Assembly: GCA_022592445.1 (NCBI GenBank)
Contig: JABYQR010000033.1
Coordinates: 1-64,000 of the forward strand
DNA length: 64,000 nt
Reading direction: 5' to 3'
Origin: Cytidiella melzeri
Lineage: Eukaryota; Basidiomycota; Agaricomycetes; Polyporales; Irpicaceae
The notes under the pieces: generated by a model
Seen by the model: the letters and a program-made list of their open reading frames with translations, nothing else
The model's database searches: none
What the model was told of the DNA's origin: nothing
Made by a program: the position numbers and the translations under genes
Shown: positions 32,860 to 45,800 of the stretch, in pieces
How positions within the stretch are numbered: the first letter of the stretch is position 1
Layout: every line of letters begins with the position of its first letter

Positions 32860-34517
32860 TTTGCTGGCTTTGACTCGCCCAGACCGTCAGTAGTGACTGA
32901 GTATACTCAGGTGCAAGCTTCGAAGCGCCCTCCCGATCCGGCTCGAGGAGCATTCGCCAAACCCCGTTACATCCATAAATGGAAAGTGTAGTTCATTCCC
33001 GTGAACACACTGCCTCCCAGCTGCGGCCGACGTTTCTGCGCTTGTCATCTTGGATTTTTAGATTACTGTCCGGACACGAATAGAGAATTTCATATCGGAA
33101 TACTCTATCTGATCAATGCTGCGGGCAAACGGAAAATGGGCAATAGACATGAACATTGAAACGGCGTCTTCCGCCACAAGACATGAGGAACACACGACAT
33201 GAGTTACATAACGGTTAGAGTTCTAAGAGCATGAGGATAATGGCTCGAGAAGAAAGTAGCGCATTTCCTGACGGAAGCACATTACGCCTTATTTCCGTGC
33301 ATATCACGCGCGAGACAGCATTCTCCGTGAAAGTCACCCGCGGCCAACTGCAGTCGAGCGACGCTCGCGAGGTCAGGCCATGGGGTCACAGGACGAGATA
33401 CACATGAGAGGAGTGAGCTGCAGTCCTACCTATGAGCTACGTAAGAGTGACGAAACTTCTGTGGCCTGGAGCAGAGTAAGCTCGTCGGCCCGAGCGTAAA
33501 AGGCTAGGGTTTTGGTTTGCAAGACCGCTTGACAAGTAGAGTCGATGCGACCAGGCAGGAGTGGAATGCAGAGCGCGAAGAAACTTCCAGAATGGGTTTG
33601 GACAATGTGTAGCCGTGAACCTCAACAAGCAATTCGCCGGGTTTTGCCGCCTACAGTAGTGAGAACCGTTGCGGACACATAGCTCCAGGCCATTGCCGAG
33701 TACAAACATGGGAGCGATAATAGAATGTTGCATCAACAGTTCGCGTACTTGGATGAGAGTTGTGAGCTTGGAGCATAAGAATGTGGTCAAGATATTACGA
33801 ACTCACCAGTCGCACAGTCACAATGAGGTAAATTCAGTCAATAGAGTGAATCGTAGCGTTGATTTTTTTTTTCACTTTGAAAGAACCCACGCACGCCGTC
33901 ACCAGCTGACATTGGAGAGTGTCCACGAAGCAGATTGAGCTCGTAGATTTTGCGCGCTCCGCCAAGTCGAGGGAGGGGAAGTCCATTTGAGTAGACCATA
34001 TGGCAAGCTATACGTGTTGGTGGATGACGACTGTCTGGTGACACAGTGAGCATTTATAGGCATTGGTGATACGAAGATGCATAATGTCGGCAAAGAAGAT
34101 ACGGTGCGGAGACCACGTGTACGTGCTACTTCGTTGCCTGCGGAGATCTGAGCCGAGGTTCTGTAATTCTATCTGACATCGAAAAGCTTGGTTAGGCATC
34201 TGGATTGCAGTATACAGGAATTACGCACCTTCAGAAGTCACGCACGAAGGATTCGTGCGGCGAGATGCCTATTATGAGACGTGGACGCAGCGTGAACCGC
34301 GCCATGCACAGCTTGACGAGGAAGATCCAGGATGAACTGATGAAGCGCACAGGTCCGCATTGCCGAGAAAGTTGTAATGCATATCTGCACAATGGGTTTA
34401 TGGAAGGGCATTATACAATCCTAACGTCCAAGTGCTCACCGTACTCAAAGGGTTACAGCCGACAAGCACGACAAAAACTGACTTTGAATTTCAGGTAGAG
34501 TGTGCACGAGCTTCCCT
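32860..34517. other. Region between RPC34 and LTO1, mostly unassigned
   Basis: 32860-33430 shows no gene. 33470-33985 may hold a small minus-strand gene (listed separately). 34080-34500 has short frames on both strands, for example EGFVRRDAYYETWTQREP on plus at about 34245-34300, with no product I can name. Confidence 0.4.
33470..33985 (-). CDS. Possible small multi-exon gene, unrecognised
   Basis: Two readings compete. One uses a GTACGC...ACTGTAG intron (about 33659-33757) to join TTLIQ to AAKPGELLVEVHGYTLSKP, ending SCKPKP and a stop near 33507. The other reads straight through as MFVLGNGLELCVRNGSHYC to a stop at 33437. An upstream stretch MDFPSLDLAERAKSTSSICF (about 33985-33925) could be the first exon of the former. 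Splice signals are present, but no domain is recognisable. Real coding is possible, not shown. Confidence 0.25.
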
Positions 34518-35128
34518 TCAAAAACTGTAGTCCTTTTGAGGTGCAGATACATGTGTATCATCGATCATCCGCGTCAGAGTCCTCTCGTTGGGAGGAGAAT
34601 TTCCGGGATCCTCGACTTCTTGTGTCTGGATGGAGGCGGATGCACGTAGCGTGGGTCTGACACCTAACGTCGCGCAGAGAGCTCTGTAACGAGAACGGAT
34701 TTGACGGAAGAGCCTCGGTATGTCCAAATCAGACGTCTCTGAAGACGACGGATTCACGCGGGGGAATCGCGCAATGAGCTCGAGCAGATGCCTAATATTA
34801 TGGACAATTCGACTTGACATTTGGGAAGAGCTCAGCAGAGATCGATGCACGAGGAAAAAAACTTACTCATCTCTTCCTCCCTTGGATTCCTGGATGGCTT
34901 TCCACAGGAGAGCAAAACCTTCGTAGAAACCAAGTTCCTCCCACATTTCATATCCTTTCTCTCTTCCTAACGCTCTCCCTTCTATCAGCCCATGTATTCT
35001 TCCATGGTCGAAACCATCCTTGTAGCCTTCATCATAGAACCTGACGGCCTTGGTAAGGCTACGTCCAAAGATAAAGTTGGAACGTACGATTGTTCCAGAT
35101 GAACCAAAGATTCGAGATCAAAATCCAT
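34518..35128 (-). CDS. LTO1: LTO1/ORAOV1 homologue (Yae1-Lto1 complex)
   Basis: Lto1 pairs with Yae1 to deliver the iron-sulphur assembly machinery to the ribosome-recycling ATPase Rli1/ABCE1. The start at 35128 gives MDFDLESLVHLEQSFYDEG. A GTACGT...CCGTCAG intron leads into the family's repeated G-x3 signature, GYKDGFDHGRIHGLIEG then LGREKGYEMWEELGFYEGFAL. A second intron (GTAAGT...GTCAAG) leads into a C-terminal part (RHLLELIARFPRVNP, LDIPRLFRQIRSRYRAL) ending QKDYSF. Only the first half is the conserved domain. The gene is divergent from WHI2, with starts about 220 bases apart, so promoter elements may be shared. Confidence 0.88.
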
Positions 35129-35346
35129 CTCAGCACTATCTCAGCGGTCCTAGTTGTTCGTTTTACACGTTCCCAGTGAGAGCAGAAAAGTGAGACGATT
35201 GACTGGAAGGAGGATGTCGCGACGAATCATCCGGGGATTAAAGCGGAGAGTGAGCCGCGGAGTTGCATGGCACGTGTTGCCGCCGCCAACCCTCAGTTAG
35301 TGGTGGAGGTCGCCACCATACGACCATCCGCCCTCGCACTCTAGAC

Positions 35347-36545
35347 ATGGCTTCAGCGACGCTGGCAAACTCACCAATTACGCAGGTGTCACAGACACCT
35401 GTGCAGACGAATCTGCAACCGCAGCTGCTCACTAGGCTGCTGTTGGATTTACGCGGAAAGAGGTTCTCTGTGGATCGCGAAACTATAATGAACCTCCCAG
35501 AATCAGTGTTGCTTTGTCTATTCCCGAATGGCTTGGTTCTCAGTCGTCAGAGCGCAGCTTTATCAGATGGAGGCGGAGACGATGATTATGAAGAGCTGTA
35601 TGGGGTCGATGTACGTACCGATCGTCATGTTTCACGGCAAGCTTCACTTACACGAACACAGTTCGATCCTGACTGTTTCTCATATGTCCTTTCATTCTTC
35701 CGCAATGCGTCAGAGGCATTCTACGGAACGCCTAATTCTCCTGGCCTTTACGCGGCCCAGCAGCACCTGGCCGAAGGAGGAAGCTCTCCGACTTCTGACT
35801 TTGGTCCCACACCGTCTCAGAACCCGCTGCTCACAAAGCAGGCGATTATTGTTCTCCGAGAGGAGCTGGAGTATTTTTCTATACCACCGAAAGATGGTAG
35901 TGCTACTACGAACGCGACTGGAATTGCCAACGACGCGCTATTAGACCTAAAGCGACAATGCGGAAATTACCTTTTACACAAACGCAATATTTTCACTGCG
36001 CTGCAGCGGAACGTCAATAAGGAGAACAATATTGCGGAGCAACACCTTATTGATATGCTGTGTATGAGGTCGGTTAAATCATTTATTTTCGCCGCATGGT
36101 CCGGTGTAATCGAGTTGCGTTCTTGCAGCGGCTTCGATCGAGATGATGAGTGGGGATACCGTGCACTGGAGCCTTCACGGTGTTGCATCTCGTCGATCGC
36201 TTTGGTCCTACTCAAAACGGGTATCGTCCATCAAACCAGTACGAAGGGAGAGAAGCAAGTCGCGGTGGACTATGCCCAGATGGCCACGGCACAGAAGCTG
36301 CTTCTGTTCTGGCGTAAACCCGCAGTAAGTAAGAGAACTGGCCGTAATTCACATGGAATGACGTACTCGTCTGTACAGCGCAAGTGTTGGTGGGATGGTA
36401 TCGAGGTCAACCTCACTGAAGCAGGTGAGCCAGAACGGCTCGTCAAGCTGTGGGCACGACGAGTCTGGACGCTGGAACTGAGTCTCGTATGTACCATCAC
36501 GTTTCGTTTTCGCATTCACGCTGACGCTCTGCGGTGCAGGTCTGA
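35347..36545 (+). CDS. WHI2: WHI2-like BTB/POZ-domain protein
   Basis: Whi2 in yeast is a BTB-fold partner of the Psr1 phosphatase in stress response and low-amino-acid TORC1 control. Here the BTB opening is FSVDRETIMNLPESVLLCLFP, followed by FDPDCFSYVLSFFR and IVLREELEYFSIP. After ALQRNVNKENNIAEQHLIDML, a GTCGGT...TTGCAG intron (ending about 36128) restores SGFDRDDEWGYRALEPSRCC. Further introns follow WRKPA and LELSL, and the reading then stops at 36545. I chose the ATG at 35347 (MASATLANSPITQ) over the in-frame one at 35263 because it follows a normal leader. The frame happens to stay open through the introns, which hides them. Confidence 0.85.
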
Positions 36546-37630
36546 GCTAGGAGCGCCATATCTCAGTGGATCGCAGTCCCCGTCTCCACTACGGAAGATA
36601 CCCTTGGCAGCATCCTTGCGTTTTGTTTAGGAGTTCGGATATCCTATTAATTAACCTCGTTGGCAAAAGCAGCAGTCGGTCTTCGTTGCTGGGTCGAGAA
36701 GTGGCTCGCGGTGTGGGTGCTGACCGTATCCTGCTGCCTGCCAAGAATACAGGTGTTGCAGAGCAGCCTGGGCCGTTCAATTTGCAGGGCCGTCTGCTTC
36801 CCAAAGGTATGCCATCGTTCGCGTGTAGGGTGGCAGTGGTCGTCGCATGGCGAGCGGAGTATACTGCGTTTGCACCCAGTTTAAGATAGGAATCCGAGGC
36901 GACCAGGTTCTTATTGATGTTCTACGTGCAATGCTCCGCCGTCTCCCGGGCTCCGTCACGGCTAGTGGCTCATTGCTACAGCCATATTCCACTTGGGCCC
37001 TGAGTCAGTTGCCGAGCGGTGAAATCGATGAGTGAGATTTTCCTTGCGAGGAGACGGAGCGTTGAGATCCGCCTGCTGTGGGCAGATACTGCCACTCTCG
37101 CGCGCGACGATCTCTGTCCTTGGAAAGAGTATTCAACGGCGAAATTGGAGCGCATACGGAGGAGAGGATCCATGCAGGGCTAATGCTCTGCTTTGGCATG
37201 TCCTGTCATGCAAGCTGGCAGTAATTTGGGTGAGCCCGGGGGCTCCGCCCGATCGACGGGATTCAAATGGTGAACAATGTTGTACAGCACATGCCATCAA
37301 GCTTTAACCGTTTAGTAGTTCGTTGTTCCAACCGGCTGCTCTTCATTTTTGTTTGGTGTTTGGGGACTTCATCCCGCTTCTCGGATGAGTCTCCGCGCGA
37401 GATAGACATGCTGTTCTCGTTCAGCAGTCAAAAGTCCGACTGCTGCACCGATGTCGCCTTACAATTTCTGCCAGCCTTATCTTTCCCATCCTTGGCAGCC
37501 CCAGTCTGGTACCATCGTTTGCTCGATTCTACCCTTCGTGCCCGCTAAGGCTACTGGTTGCCCAACAACACCCCGGTGGGCGTCGGAGCCTAGTTCATGC
37601 ACTGGCACGCAACAGCTTTGCCTTTGAGCT
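36546..37630. other. Intergenic region
   Basis: No gene I can support. Some GC-rich frames on both strands (about 36590-36900) lack any recognisable motif. Confidence 0.4.
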
Positions 37631-40108
37631 ATGGCCTCTCCCTCACACACTATGTTCTCTACGCCCGACATTCCTGGAGACGAGACGGTGGTCCTGGTGC
37701 TGCTAGAGGGCTCTGGTGCTATGCACAGCAACTGGAACGATGTTCGCAATTATTATTTGTTCCAATTGCTTGAGGCTCTACGCTCAAGCCAGCCGAACGC
37801 TTCGGTCAGTCCAACGCCTGAATACTTATATTGCTATTGATGGTGTATTGTGGCCACGTCTTATAGGTGCAAATCATATGGCAGCTTTCTGCTGATCCGT
37901 ATGACCAGTCGGCCGGAACGTCAACAATGCGCTCCACTTACTCAGAGACCCATCGCCAAATCCCGGATTTCCGCTTTGATCCCTCTGCTAGCTCCCCGCT
38001 GTCACCTGCAACACTGCGTCGGAGTATAGAGGTGAGACTTGCGCTTTTGTGGATTAGTTCGCGATTTAAACATATGACTGACATTTGTGCGTAACATAAG
38101 ATGCTGGGAGCGAATACTCCTCGGGACCGCCCCGCAACGCGCCACTTGATTGTGGTCGCAATGTCGCCACCGTTGGCAACGAGCGCGGGAGCGTCCCAAC
38201 CTAGCGTGTTCAGTCGCCCTGAAAACTGGCAATCGATCGTCACGCTGCTGTATCAGGTATGTCACTATCGCACAAATATATTGCGGACAATCAGTCGACA
38301 ATTTTCGTACGTTCTGTATAGGACCGCGTACGCTTACACATGATCTTGCACGCGAGTTCCCAGCTCAGTGGCTTCCGTGAGATTTTCCACAATACGGTTC
38401 GTGGAGGCTTATAATGCGACATGTTTCTGGACCTCATTGACCGGAGAAATAGATCACTATGCAATCCCGCCCAGAGGCGCCTGTGTGGTTCCAGGTGAAC
38501 CCCAGGCATACTATTCATTTGTCCGCCCAGAACACGCCTTTCGGGAGCCGAGGTCAGTAAGGGCCTTTCAACACATCAAGGAAGTCGAATCATCTGAATC
38601 CTTTTCGTATAGCAGAGCTGTCCACGCATGTATCGTCTAACGCTCCGTCCAGGATGCCGATTACTCCCAGCACCACCACCTCTTCCCTTCCTCTGTCGTC
38701 GCCTGAGCGTGACAGCCCAGGCTCAGATCAAATTGCGTCTGCCTCGTCATCTCCTAGAAGACCTCGCCCCAAGTCTAAAGAGTCTCCGCAAGGTCCGCCA
38801 CAGACTGCAGATGCCAGTGGTCCTCAACTTGTCAACTACATCAAGCAGATTCACGGGTTGACCAAAAGGCGAACCCCAGGAGGAAAGACGGCCAAAAAGA
38901 CTGGAACTACTGACTCACCGCGGGCCAGTACGTCGTCTCGCCCTATACTTCCACGACTCGAGCTTCCACCGTCCAGCATATCGCCGTCCATGGATCCTAA
39001 AGGCAAGGCAACGGAGCGCGCAGCGCTCGAGGCTGCTTCGTATGGAGGGAGCCGGTACGCTCCAATTGCTCCAGCGTTAAGCCCAACCAAGCCTACGACG
39101 TCGGACGAAGGACATCGCGTGCCTGCCCAGCCTCGTCGTTGGCCTTGGCTTCATCCAGCGCCTGTCACGTCTTCTACAGCGGCAGAAGAACCAGGGCTCA
39201 GCCCAAGCGCAGCAGCAGCCTTGCGTAACCTGCAAACTATTGCACCGAGGATGCCTGTCATGGGAACACATTTACTTGGAGAGCAACAGTCACCTCCTCG
39301 CTCGAGAAGAGGTACCACTGTGGACACCCACACGAGCCAATCCGGGACCGGTGTCTCCACCAGCACATCTTCACATCGTCAGGCGACCTATCCGCTTCAT
39401 GGAGTTCCTCCACCTATGCGAGGAGCTGCAATGCAAGGTCCGCAAACTGCTTATCACTCGTCAACAGGTGATTATCGTACAAATACCCGCCTGTTCATTA
39501 GTAGCTCACATGTGCCACAAGATTCACAGATGTCTCAGGGATATGCCACTGAACAATATGGTGGCTACCTCCCGCACCCATATTCTGCCTACACGGACAC
39601 AACTGACGGACCGGTGTCATCATCACCTCCAACAGGCTCTGGTCCAAGCTCTGACGACCTAGAGAATCAGCCATTCGTGGTCACGCCTGAGTATGAAGCC
39701 CTTGCAAACGCCGAGTTTGAACACGCAGTCCGATCAGGTGCAATGCAGGCGTCGATGACGCCGACCGTAATGTCTCCCGTCGCTGCGAGTCCAATACTAC
39801 ACGCTGGGCCGGGCGGTTACTTCCCGTCCGACCCGGTGGGCTCAGGCGCCGTCATGTCACCGCAAATGCAACAGCAATCTCCGATTATTCCTACTCCGAG
39901 TCAGGCTCAGCAATCCGCAGGCTACATGCCTTACCATACTCAACACGAGCCACAACTCCCCCATGATACACAGTATCACCAGGCCCAGGCAGCTCCAGGT
40001 ACTGGCACCGTGTCGTCTTCTCCTCCTCCTCCTGGCACTATGCATTACTACACTCCCAACGCTCCTCCTGGAAATGACGATCCCCAGGCACGCCGCTGGT
40101 ATGGTTAG
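37631..40108 (+). CDS. MED25-like Mediator subunit (von Willebrand A domain plus disordered tail)
   Basis: The N terminus, after MASPSHTMFSTPDIPGDE, reads TVVLVLLEGSGAMHSNWNDV, RNYYLFQLLEAL and VQIIWQLSADPY. This is the vWA-like fold of MED25, which anchors that subunit to Mediator. Introns fit at about 37806-37866, 38033-38100, 38257-38321 and 38397-38453, giving RPENWQSIVTLLYQDRVRL and FQVNPRHTIHLSAQNTPFG. From 38654 the protein is a 480-residue disordered tail rich in Ser, Pro, Thr and Gln (for example QMQQQSPIIPTPSQAQQSAG), as in activator-contacting Mediator subunits. The assignment rests on the N-terminal domain. A fungus-specific vWA protein is the main alternative. Confidence 0.68.
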
Positions 40109-41056
40109 GCTATCCTAGCCTCGAGTTTGCCACCATTCGTCCTCCATTTCTTGCGCGCCTCATTATCTGGACTTTCGGTCTTTCCTTGGTTTGATTTTTT
40201 TTGTAGAATCTGATTTTGCTACTCGTTGTCATATATCTGCTTTTCAAAGTTCCTCGCTATCGCCCATGCCAGTAGTAATGGTTATCATATCTTGCTGGGT
40301 ATCTAAAGTTACGCACATCGGACTAAGGGCGCTGTCAATTACGTGTATCATATCAATGCATAGTTCAGTATTAACACGCATATGTCATATCACTGTATAT
40401 GTTGGGGAACCAGTGGCAGCTGTGGATTGGTCGGAATGCAGCGTCAACTAGCCCTGCTTAGGCTATCACCGCCATTTACGACAAAGAACTCTTACTGTCG
40501 TGTCAACCGAGCTTTTTGGTCGCATGTGCACTCATCGTGATTGGGAGAATTTGCGGACTTAGAATCCCTGCCAACTGGCGCAAGACATAATCATGCAAGC
40601 ACCTGTCGCTGACTGACAAGCGATTGAAAACTGCGAGGGTTCGCGTATCGCAACTAGATAAATTAGTCCACCATATGCTACAAAAGACACAAGATCACTG
40701 CTGGCTTCTCTACACGTTGAGGCCACCTGTCTCTACACCCCATGCGCTGTACCAGAACCCCTATCGAATAGCAGGCGTCGCGCCTGTATGGGCATCGACA
40801 GCTCTGATGCACGAGTGGCCGAGCCCCACGATGATTGGTCTCGATAGGAAGAGGACCCTGTCCTCAATGGACAAGATCATCGCCACCTTAAGCGAAATAC
40901 ACTGAACGATGCCCGTAAAGTATAAAGGCGTGTTGTAAAGCGCATGTCCGCCGATGCTGCGAGAGCGGACAATCGAAGTTCAGGGGGTGTCTGCCGCCAG
41001 GACACGACGAGCAATGCTGAGCTGTAGCTGTACGCTAACGCCAGCTTTGGTAGGTT
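40109..41056. other. Intergenic convergent 3' region
   Basis: No gene is supported between the convergent MED25-like and DPH3 genes; short frames only. Confidence 0.5.
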
Positions 41057-41423
41057 TTAAGAGGAGATGTGGAGGTTGCTCAAAGCGTCCTGGAACTTCT
41101 CGTCGGCACTGTCGCTCTCGGAGTCTGTGCCCGTCGCCGAAACATCGTCCTCGTCCGTATCAGGGTCGTCCTCGTAATCCAGCTGACCGGCCGGGTTAAT
41201 ATCCATGTAATAATGCCGTAAAGGTTAATAATATACTTACAGGATCGTATATAACCCGAATAATAAGACTGCAGCTTGGGCAAGTTGCGATGTCTTCGTA
41301 ATTTCTCAGCTGTTTCCTGGAGATCTCAAACCGGTCTCCGCAAGGACACGGATAGTGGTAGACCCTCTTCTCCTCATCCCAGGCCATATCCTCGATCTCA
41401 ATTTCATCGTAGTAGGCCCCCAT
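41057..41423 (-). CDS. DPH3: DPH3/KTI11, CSL zinc-finger protein of diphthamide synthesis
   Basis: Dph3 is a small zinc/iron protein that donates electrons to Dph1-Dph2 in the first step of diphthamide formation on elongation factor 2. It also interacts with Elongator in tRNA modification. The start at 41423 gives [18 protein letters not shown], then [16 protein letters not shown] and [16 protein letters not shown]. All four zinc ligands (CPCG and CPSC) are present. A GTAAGT...GGTCAG intron (about 41173-41230) leads to an acidic second exon, [18 protein letters not shown], ending NLHISS and TAA. The longer upstream ATG at 41501 would add a hydrophobic leader foreign to the family. Confidence 0.95.
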
Positions 41424-42019
41424 AGTAGCGAGAAAGACGGAGAGGCAGATGGCGGTCAACAGCAAGAGTATATTTGTTGTTTGGCTGCGGCCTCGGATCA
41501 TAACAAGACCATAGACGCCCGCACTACCGAGTTAGGAAGTTCTTCAAGTTCGCCTGCTGAACTTGAGGTGCCTGAGCTCCACAATTTCTGGACAAATTCG
41601 CCATCGGCGCAGGATCTGCCGTGAGATTTAAAGTTGAATGTTCAAGGCTCACTGCAGTTTTCTGGTGCTGATTACGTTTCAATTCAGTACGTATCACTAA
41701 TTCACAGCTCGCTAAAGCCTAATCCTGCGGTGAATATTCAGCCTCCAAGTTTTGGCCACTTAAAAAGACTGATAAAGTCTAGAATGCTGAAGTAGGTCAC
41801 GCAGTTGGGCTGTTGATTATGGGTCCACAGCAACAAATGATGGATGAAATATACAGATGTCACCTATTGAAACTGGTGTTACAATGTCTTCAACACTGCT
41901 ACGATTACGAGACATAATCACGGTGTCCACACATCTGAGGACCGTCATGCGCGAGGCTCTGAAAAGACTGCCCGGTCGCTACTACTATGCAGGCCTTGAG
42001 CAGTCTAGAGGCATGCCAG
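41424..42019. other. Intergenic region
   Basis: Upstream region of DPH3 with no supportable gene. Confidence 0.45.
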
Positions 42020-42328
42020 TCAAAAGTGCAGACTGATTAACATGGTGCAACTGATATAGATACGAAGGGTGCTGATAGAACAAGCCCCTTCAGCTTCCTC
42101 AAGGAAGCGAGTAAAGAGCTTGGGAAATCGGAGTCCTGGCGATGAGCGCGGCGGCGAGCTCGCTCTCGCACTTTGACCAGTCACTGGCATGAAATTCAAG
42201 TCAATGGAGAGTCCTTGAGCTGACATCTCAGTTGACAGGGGCCAACTGGGCTTTGTAAGGAGCCAGTGCGGCAAGGAGAGGAACAGACAGACGGCGACAG
42301 CAACAACAAAAGCGGAGACGAAATGCAT
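42020..42328 (-). CDS. Possible small secreted or membrane-anchored protein
   Basis: A 102-codon frame that opens MHFVSAFVVAVAVCLFLSLP, a convincing signal sequence or anchor, preceded by a C/A-rich leader (CATCATCATCGTCCTAAC). The rest has no recognisable motif (SIDLNFMPVTGQ, SPGLRFPKLFTRFLEE). An unseen intron could change the C-terminal part. Divergent to the 2-oxoadipate dehydrogenase gene. Confidence 0.4.
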   Translation of the reverse strand: MHFVSAFVVAVAVCLFLSLPHWLLTKPSWPLSTEMSAQGLSIDLNFMPVTGQSARASSPPRSSPGLRFPKLFTRFLEEAEGACSISTLRIYISCTMLISLHF

Positions 42329-42835
42329 GTTAGGACGATGATGATGTCGTGAAGTGTAAAGAAATGAAGGTGGTGATTCAGAGAGGCGTACTGGTCATAC
42401 TATACCCCGCTATAACTGGAAGCACTAAACCGCTTGTGCGCCCAATGGCCGACCTGCCGACGCTTTCCTGTAATCCATTTTCACGTGATAAATGGCTCCC
42501 GACAACGCAGTGAAGTCAGTGGGTACCGAGGCTCTCCCAAGTCTCCTCCTTCGTCAACGCGAAGGAATATTATCATAGGTACCTCGTTCACAGTAGTCAT
42601 TCCACCCAACGCTCGCGTGTCCACAGCGATGGCGGTATGGAACCAGCTAGTCAGCGATCACGAGTGTGACAAGCCGTCTCGTGGGACGCACTGACACCGG
42701 AACTTACTGCTGACCGTCGTCTACCAGAGGAGGAAGTCGCTCAGAGGGACCGCATCTGTGTTTGAAACAGCGTATACGAACTTTGAACAGCTGAGTAGGA
42801 CTGACTACGTGCTCACTAGCAAGCTTGTCACTGGC
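42329..42835. other. Divergent promoter region
   Basis: Gene-free apart from unconvincing short frames; it separates the small minus-strand frame from the plus-strand dehydrogenase gene. Confidence 0.4.
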
Positions 42836-45800
42836 ATGAAGCTCTGTAGTGGACTCACTGCCAGATCGCGAGCAGTATCGACTGCGTCGACCAGGCGCAC
42901 ATATCACGACAACTCTTACGGCTATAGGGATGCAAAGAGGTTCAGCTTACCTGACTGTAAGTGCATGTGTTTGTCTCCCTTGCAGTGTGACTTCAAGGGC
43001 TATTGTACAGATTCGCCAGCTCAACTCGAAAACCGCGCAGTCAATGCCCCTCTCCTTCGATATGTCGACTCTCTTCGTACGCATGGTCACAGAGCGGCCC
43101 GTATAGACCCACTTGACCTGCTCCAGCGAGAAGAAGTGGCAGCACTCGATCCCACGCGTTATGGGCTCACCGACCAGTCTCGGAAGTATAATATCAGCGG
43201 CATAGTGTGGACACACCCAGTGGAAGATAGCACAGCTGGAATGTCGTGGTCACTCGAAGACATCACGAAGCACTTGCGGGGCATTTATGTCGGCCGTATC
43301 GCGTATGAGTATATGCACTCTCCTTCGAAGATTGAGCGAATGTGGTTCTCGCACCTACTCGAGTCCGAGTCCGAGGTCACACTGCCGAAACAGGACGCGG
43401 AATCGAGACAACGAGCGTATGAACTGCTGGCACGCAGCGAAACATTTGATCAGTTCCTGCAAAACAAATTTCCAAATCTGAAGCGGTATGGGCTGGAAGG
43501 CGGGGAGTCTATGTTGTCTGCCTTGGATGCGCTATTCCGAGCGGCCTCTGAGGCTGGCGTCGAGCATACTATTGTTGGTATGCCCCATCGTGGTAGACTC
43601 AACTTCTTGACGGGCTTGCTGGAATTCTCTCCCCGTGCTTTATTCCACAAGATCAAAGGAGGTTTCGAGATCCCAGAAGATCTTGGTGCTGGCGGAGACG
43701 TCATCAGCCATTTGAGTGCGTACCCGGTTCAAAAGCTGCAGTCGCATCCCTAATGGAAACTTCAGCCGCTTCCCCTACCCTCAAGTATCCAAATGCAGCC
43801 TCGGGCATCAAAGTATCTGTCCTACCCAATCCCTCGCATTTGGAGGCCGTAAATCCTGTTGCTCTCGGGAAGACTCGCGCGAAGCAGTTCGCTCTGTTGA
43901 AAACATTAACTGTAGACCCTGCAAACTGCTTTCCCGGTGACAAAGTGATGTGTGTCCAGCTTCACGGTGACGCAAGTTTCACGGGCCAGGGTGTCGTCAT
44001 GGAGGGCTTAGGCTTAAGTGAGCACTTGTTTGAACGAGAATATGCCCAGTGGTATTGATCAGGTCAGGTAATTTGCCACATTACACCGTCGGTGGCTCCG
44101 TTCATATCGTCGTCAAGTGAGTGTGGAGTTTTCTACAGTGATCCATGGCCAGCTCAATTTTCATGTGTTAACTCAACAGCAATAGGTATAGTGTCTGAGT
44201 GTTATCCGACTGCTCTGAGACTCATCGACCGTCAAGTATCGGTTATACCACTCGCGCATCCGAATCGCGGTCTTCGCTGTACTGCTCGGATATTGGTAAG
44301 ATGATCAACGCTCCTGTTTTGCATGTCAATGGCGACTATCCGGAAGGTAAATACCACATAACATAATTTGTCAATGTGTAACAGCTCACGATGGAAGCAG
44401 ATGTGGCTCGAGCTATGGAGGTCGCGTTCAAATACAGGAATCACTTCCGTAAGGATATCGTTGTTGACTTGATTGTATACAGGCGATGGTGAGTTCGAGA
44501 GTGCTCTCCTTCACAATTGAGATCAAATACCGTTTTCAGGGGTCACAACGAGCTTGATGAACCCGCTTTTACACAACCGGTCATGTACAAGCAAATTCGT
44601 TCACGCCAGTCCGTTCCAACTCTGTACGAAGAACAGCTTATCGTACGTCACTCTTTACTATTGACATCACTGATCTCATCACTTTTTGAGTACAGTCCGA
44701 AGGGGTCGTCTCGCGGGAATTCGCCAAATCCATTCGTGAATCGTACAAGACGTATTTGACCGATGAGCTTGCCGAATCCGACACCTATACTCCCTGTGCT
44801 CAAATGCTTCAACAGCAGTGGGCGGACATGGTTTGGCCTGCGGGTGAAGACGCTCGATACAATCCAGAAACTGGCGTTGATCAAGGGATACTGGTGAATG
44901 TTGGAAAAGCTAGCGTCAAAGTACCAGACGGATTCGTAAGTTGATCATGTGTGCGACTGACATGGCCATGGCACTCAGAAGATTCTCTACGTTTCGCAGG
45001 AAATCCATCCGAGGCTCCATCGACATGTTAAGCCTCGCTTGCACAGCTTGGAGAATGGAAACAACCTCGACTGGGCAACCGCTGAGGCACTTTTCTTGTT
45101 CTCTGCTTTACCGTCTAGGATCCTAACCACTGAGAAGTGATCTTTCAGGCTTTGGCTTTCGGCTCGTTGATGCTCGAAGGCTACGACGTACGTATCTCTG
45201 GGCAGGATGTAGGGCGTGGCACATTTAGCCAAAGGTGAGTATGATCTCTAGATTGATCGAACATCTCACGTCAGATCGGATTATGATTAGGCACGCAATG
45301 CTTGTCGATCAACAGTCCGAAAATGTTGTGGTGCCGCTGAATGCTTCATTGCAGTCGGAAGGTAGACTTGAGCTCGCGAACAGTGCGTGGCATGACTGCA
45401 CTTCTCTTTGACAATAGCTTCATTTCTTGCTATAACAGGCTCTCTGAGTGAGATGGCCGTCCTCGGTGTGAGTCTCCCACTAGTCATAAACTGAGCTTTG
45501 GCTGAACAATTGTTGGGCCGACAGTTCGAATATGGCGTCAGCTGGGAGCGTCCCAACATCCTTCCAATATGGGAGGCGCAAGTGAGACCTCGAAAGCTTC
45601 AGTGTGACTATCTGCCGACTAATCATATTAGTTTGGCGATTTCTTCAATGGAGCTCAGGTATTGGGATATCTTGCTTGATATCTATAATTCGGACTCACG
45701 TGGATCGCAGATTATGATTGATACCTTCATCTCGTCTGCAGAAAGCGAGTAGTCGTTGGTTGATGATGAATATACCCTTTGACTTATTCCTGATGTACAG

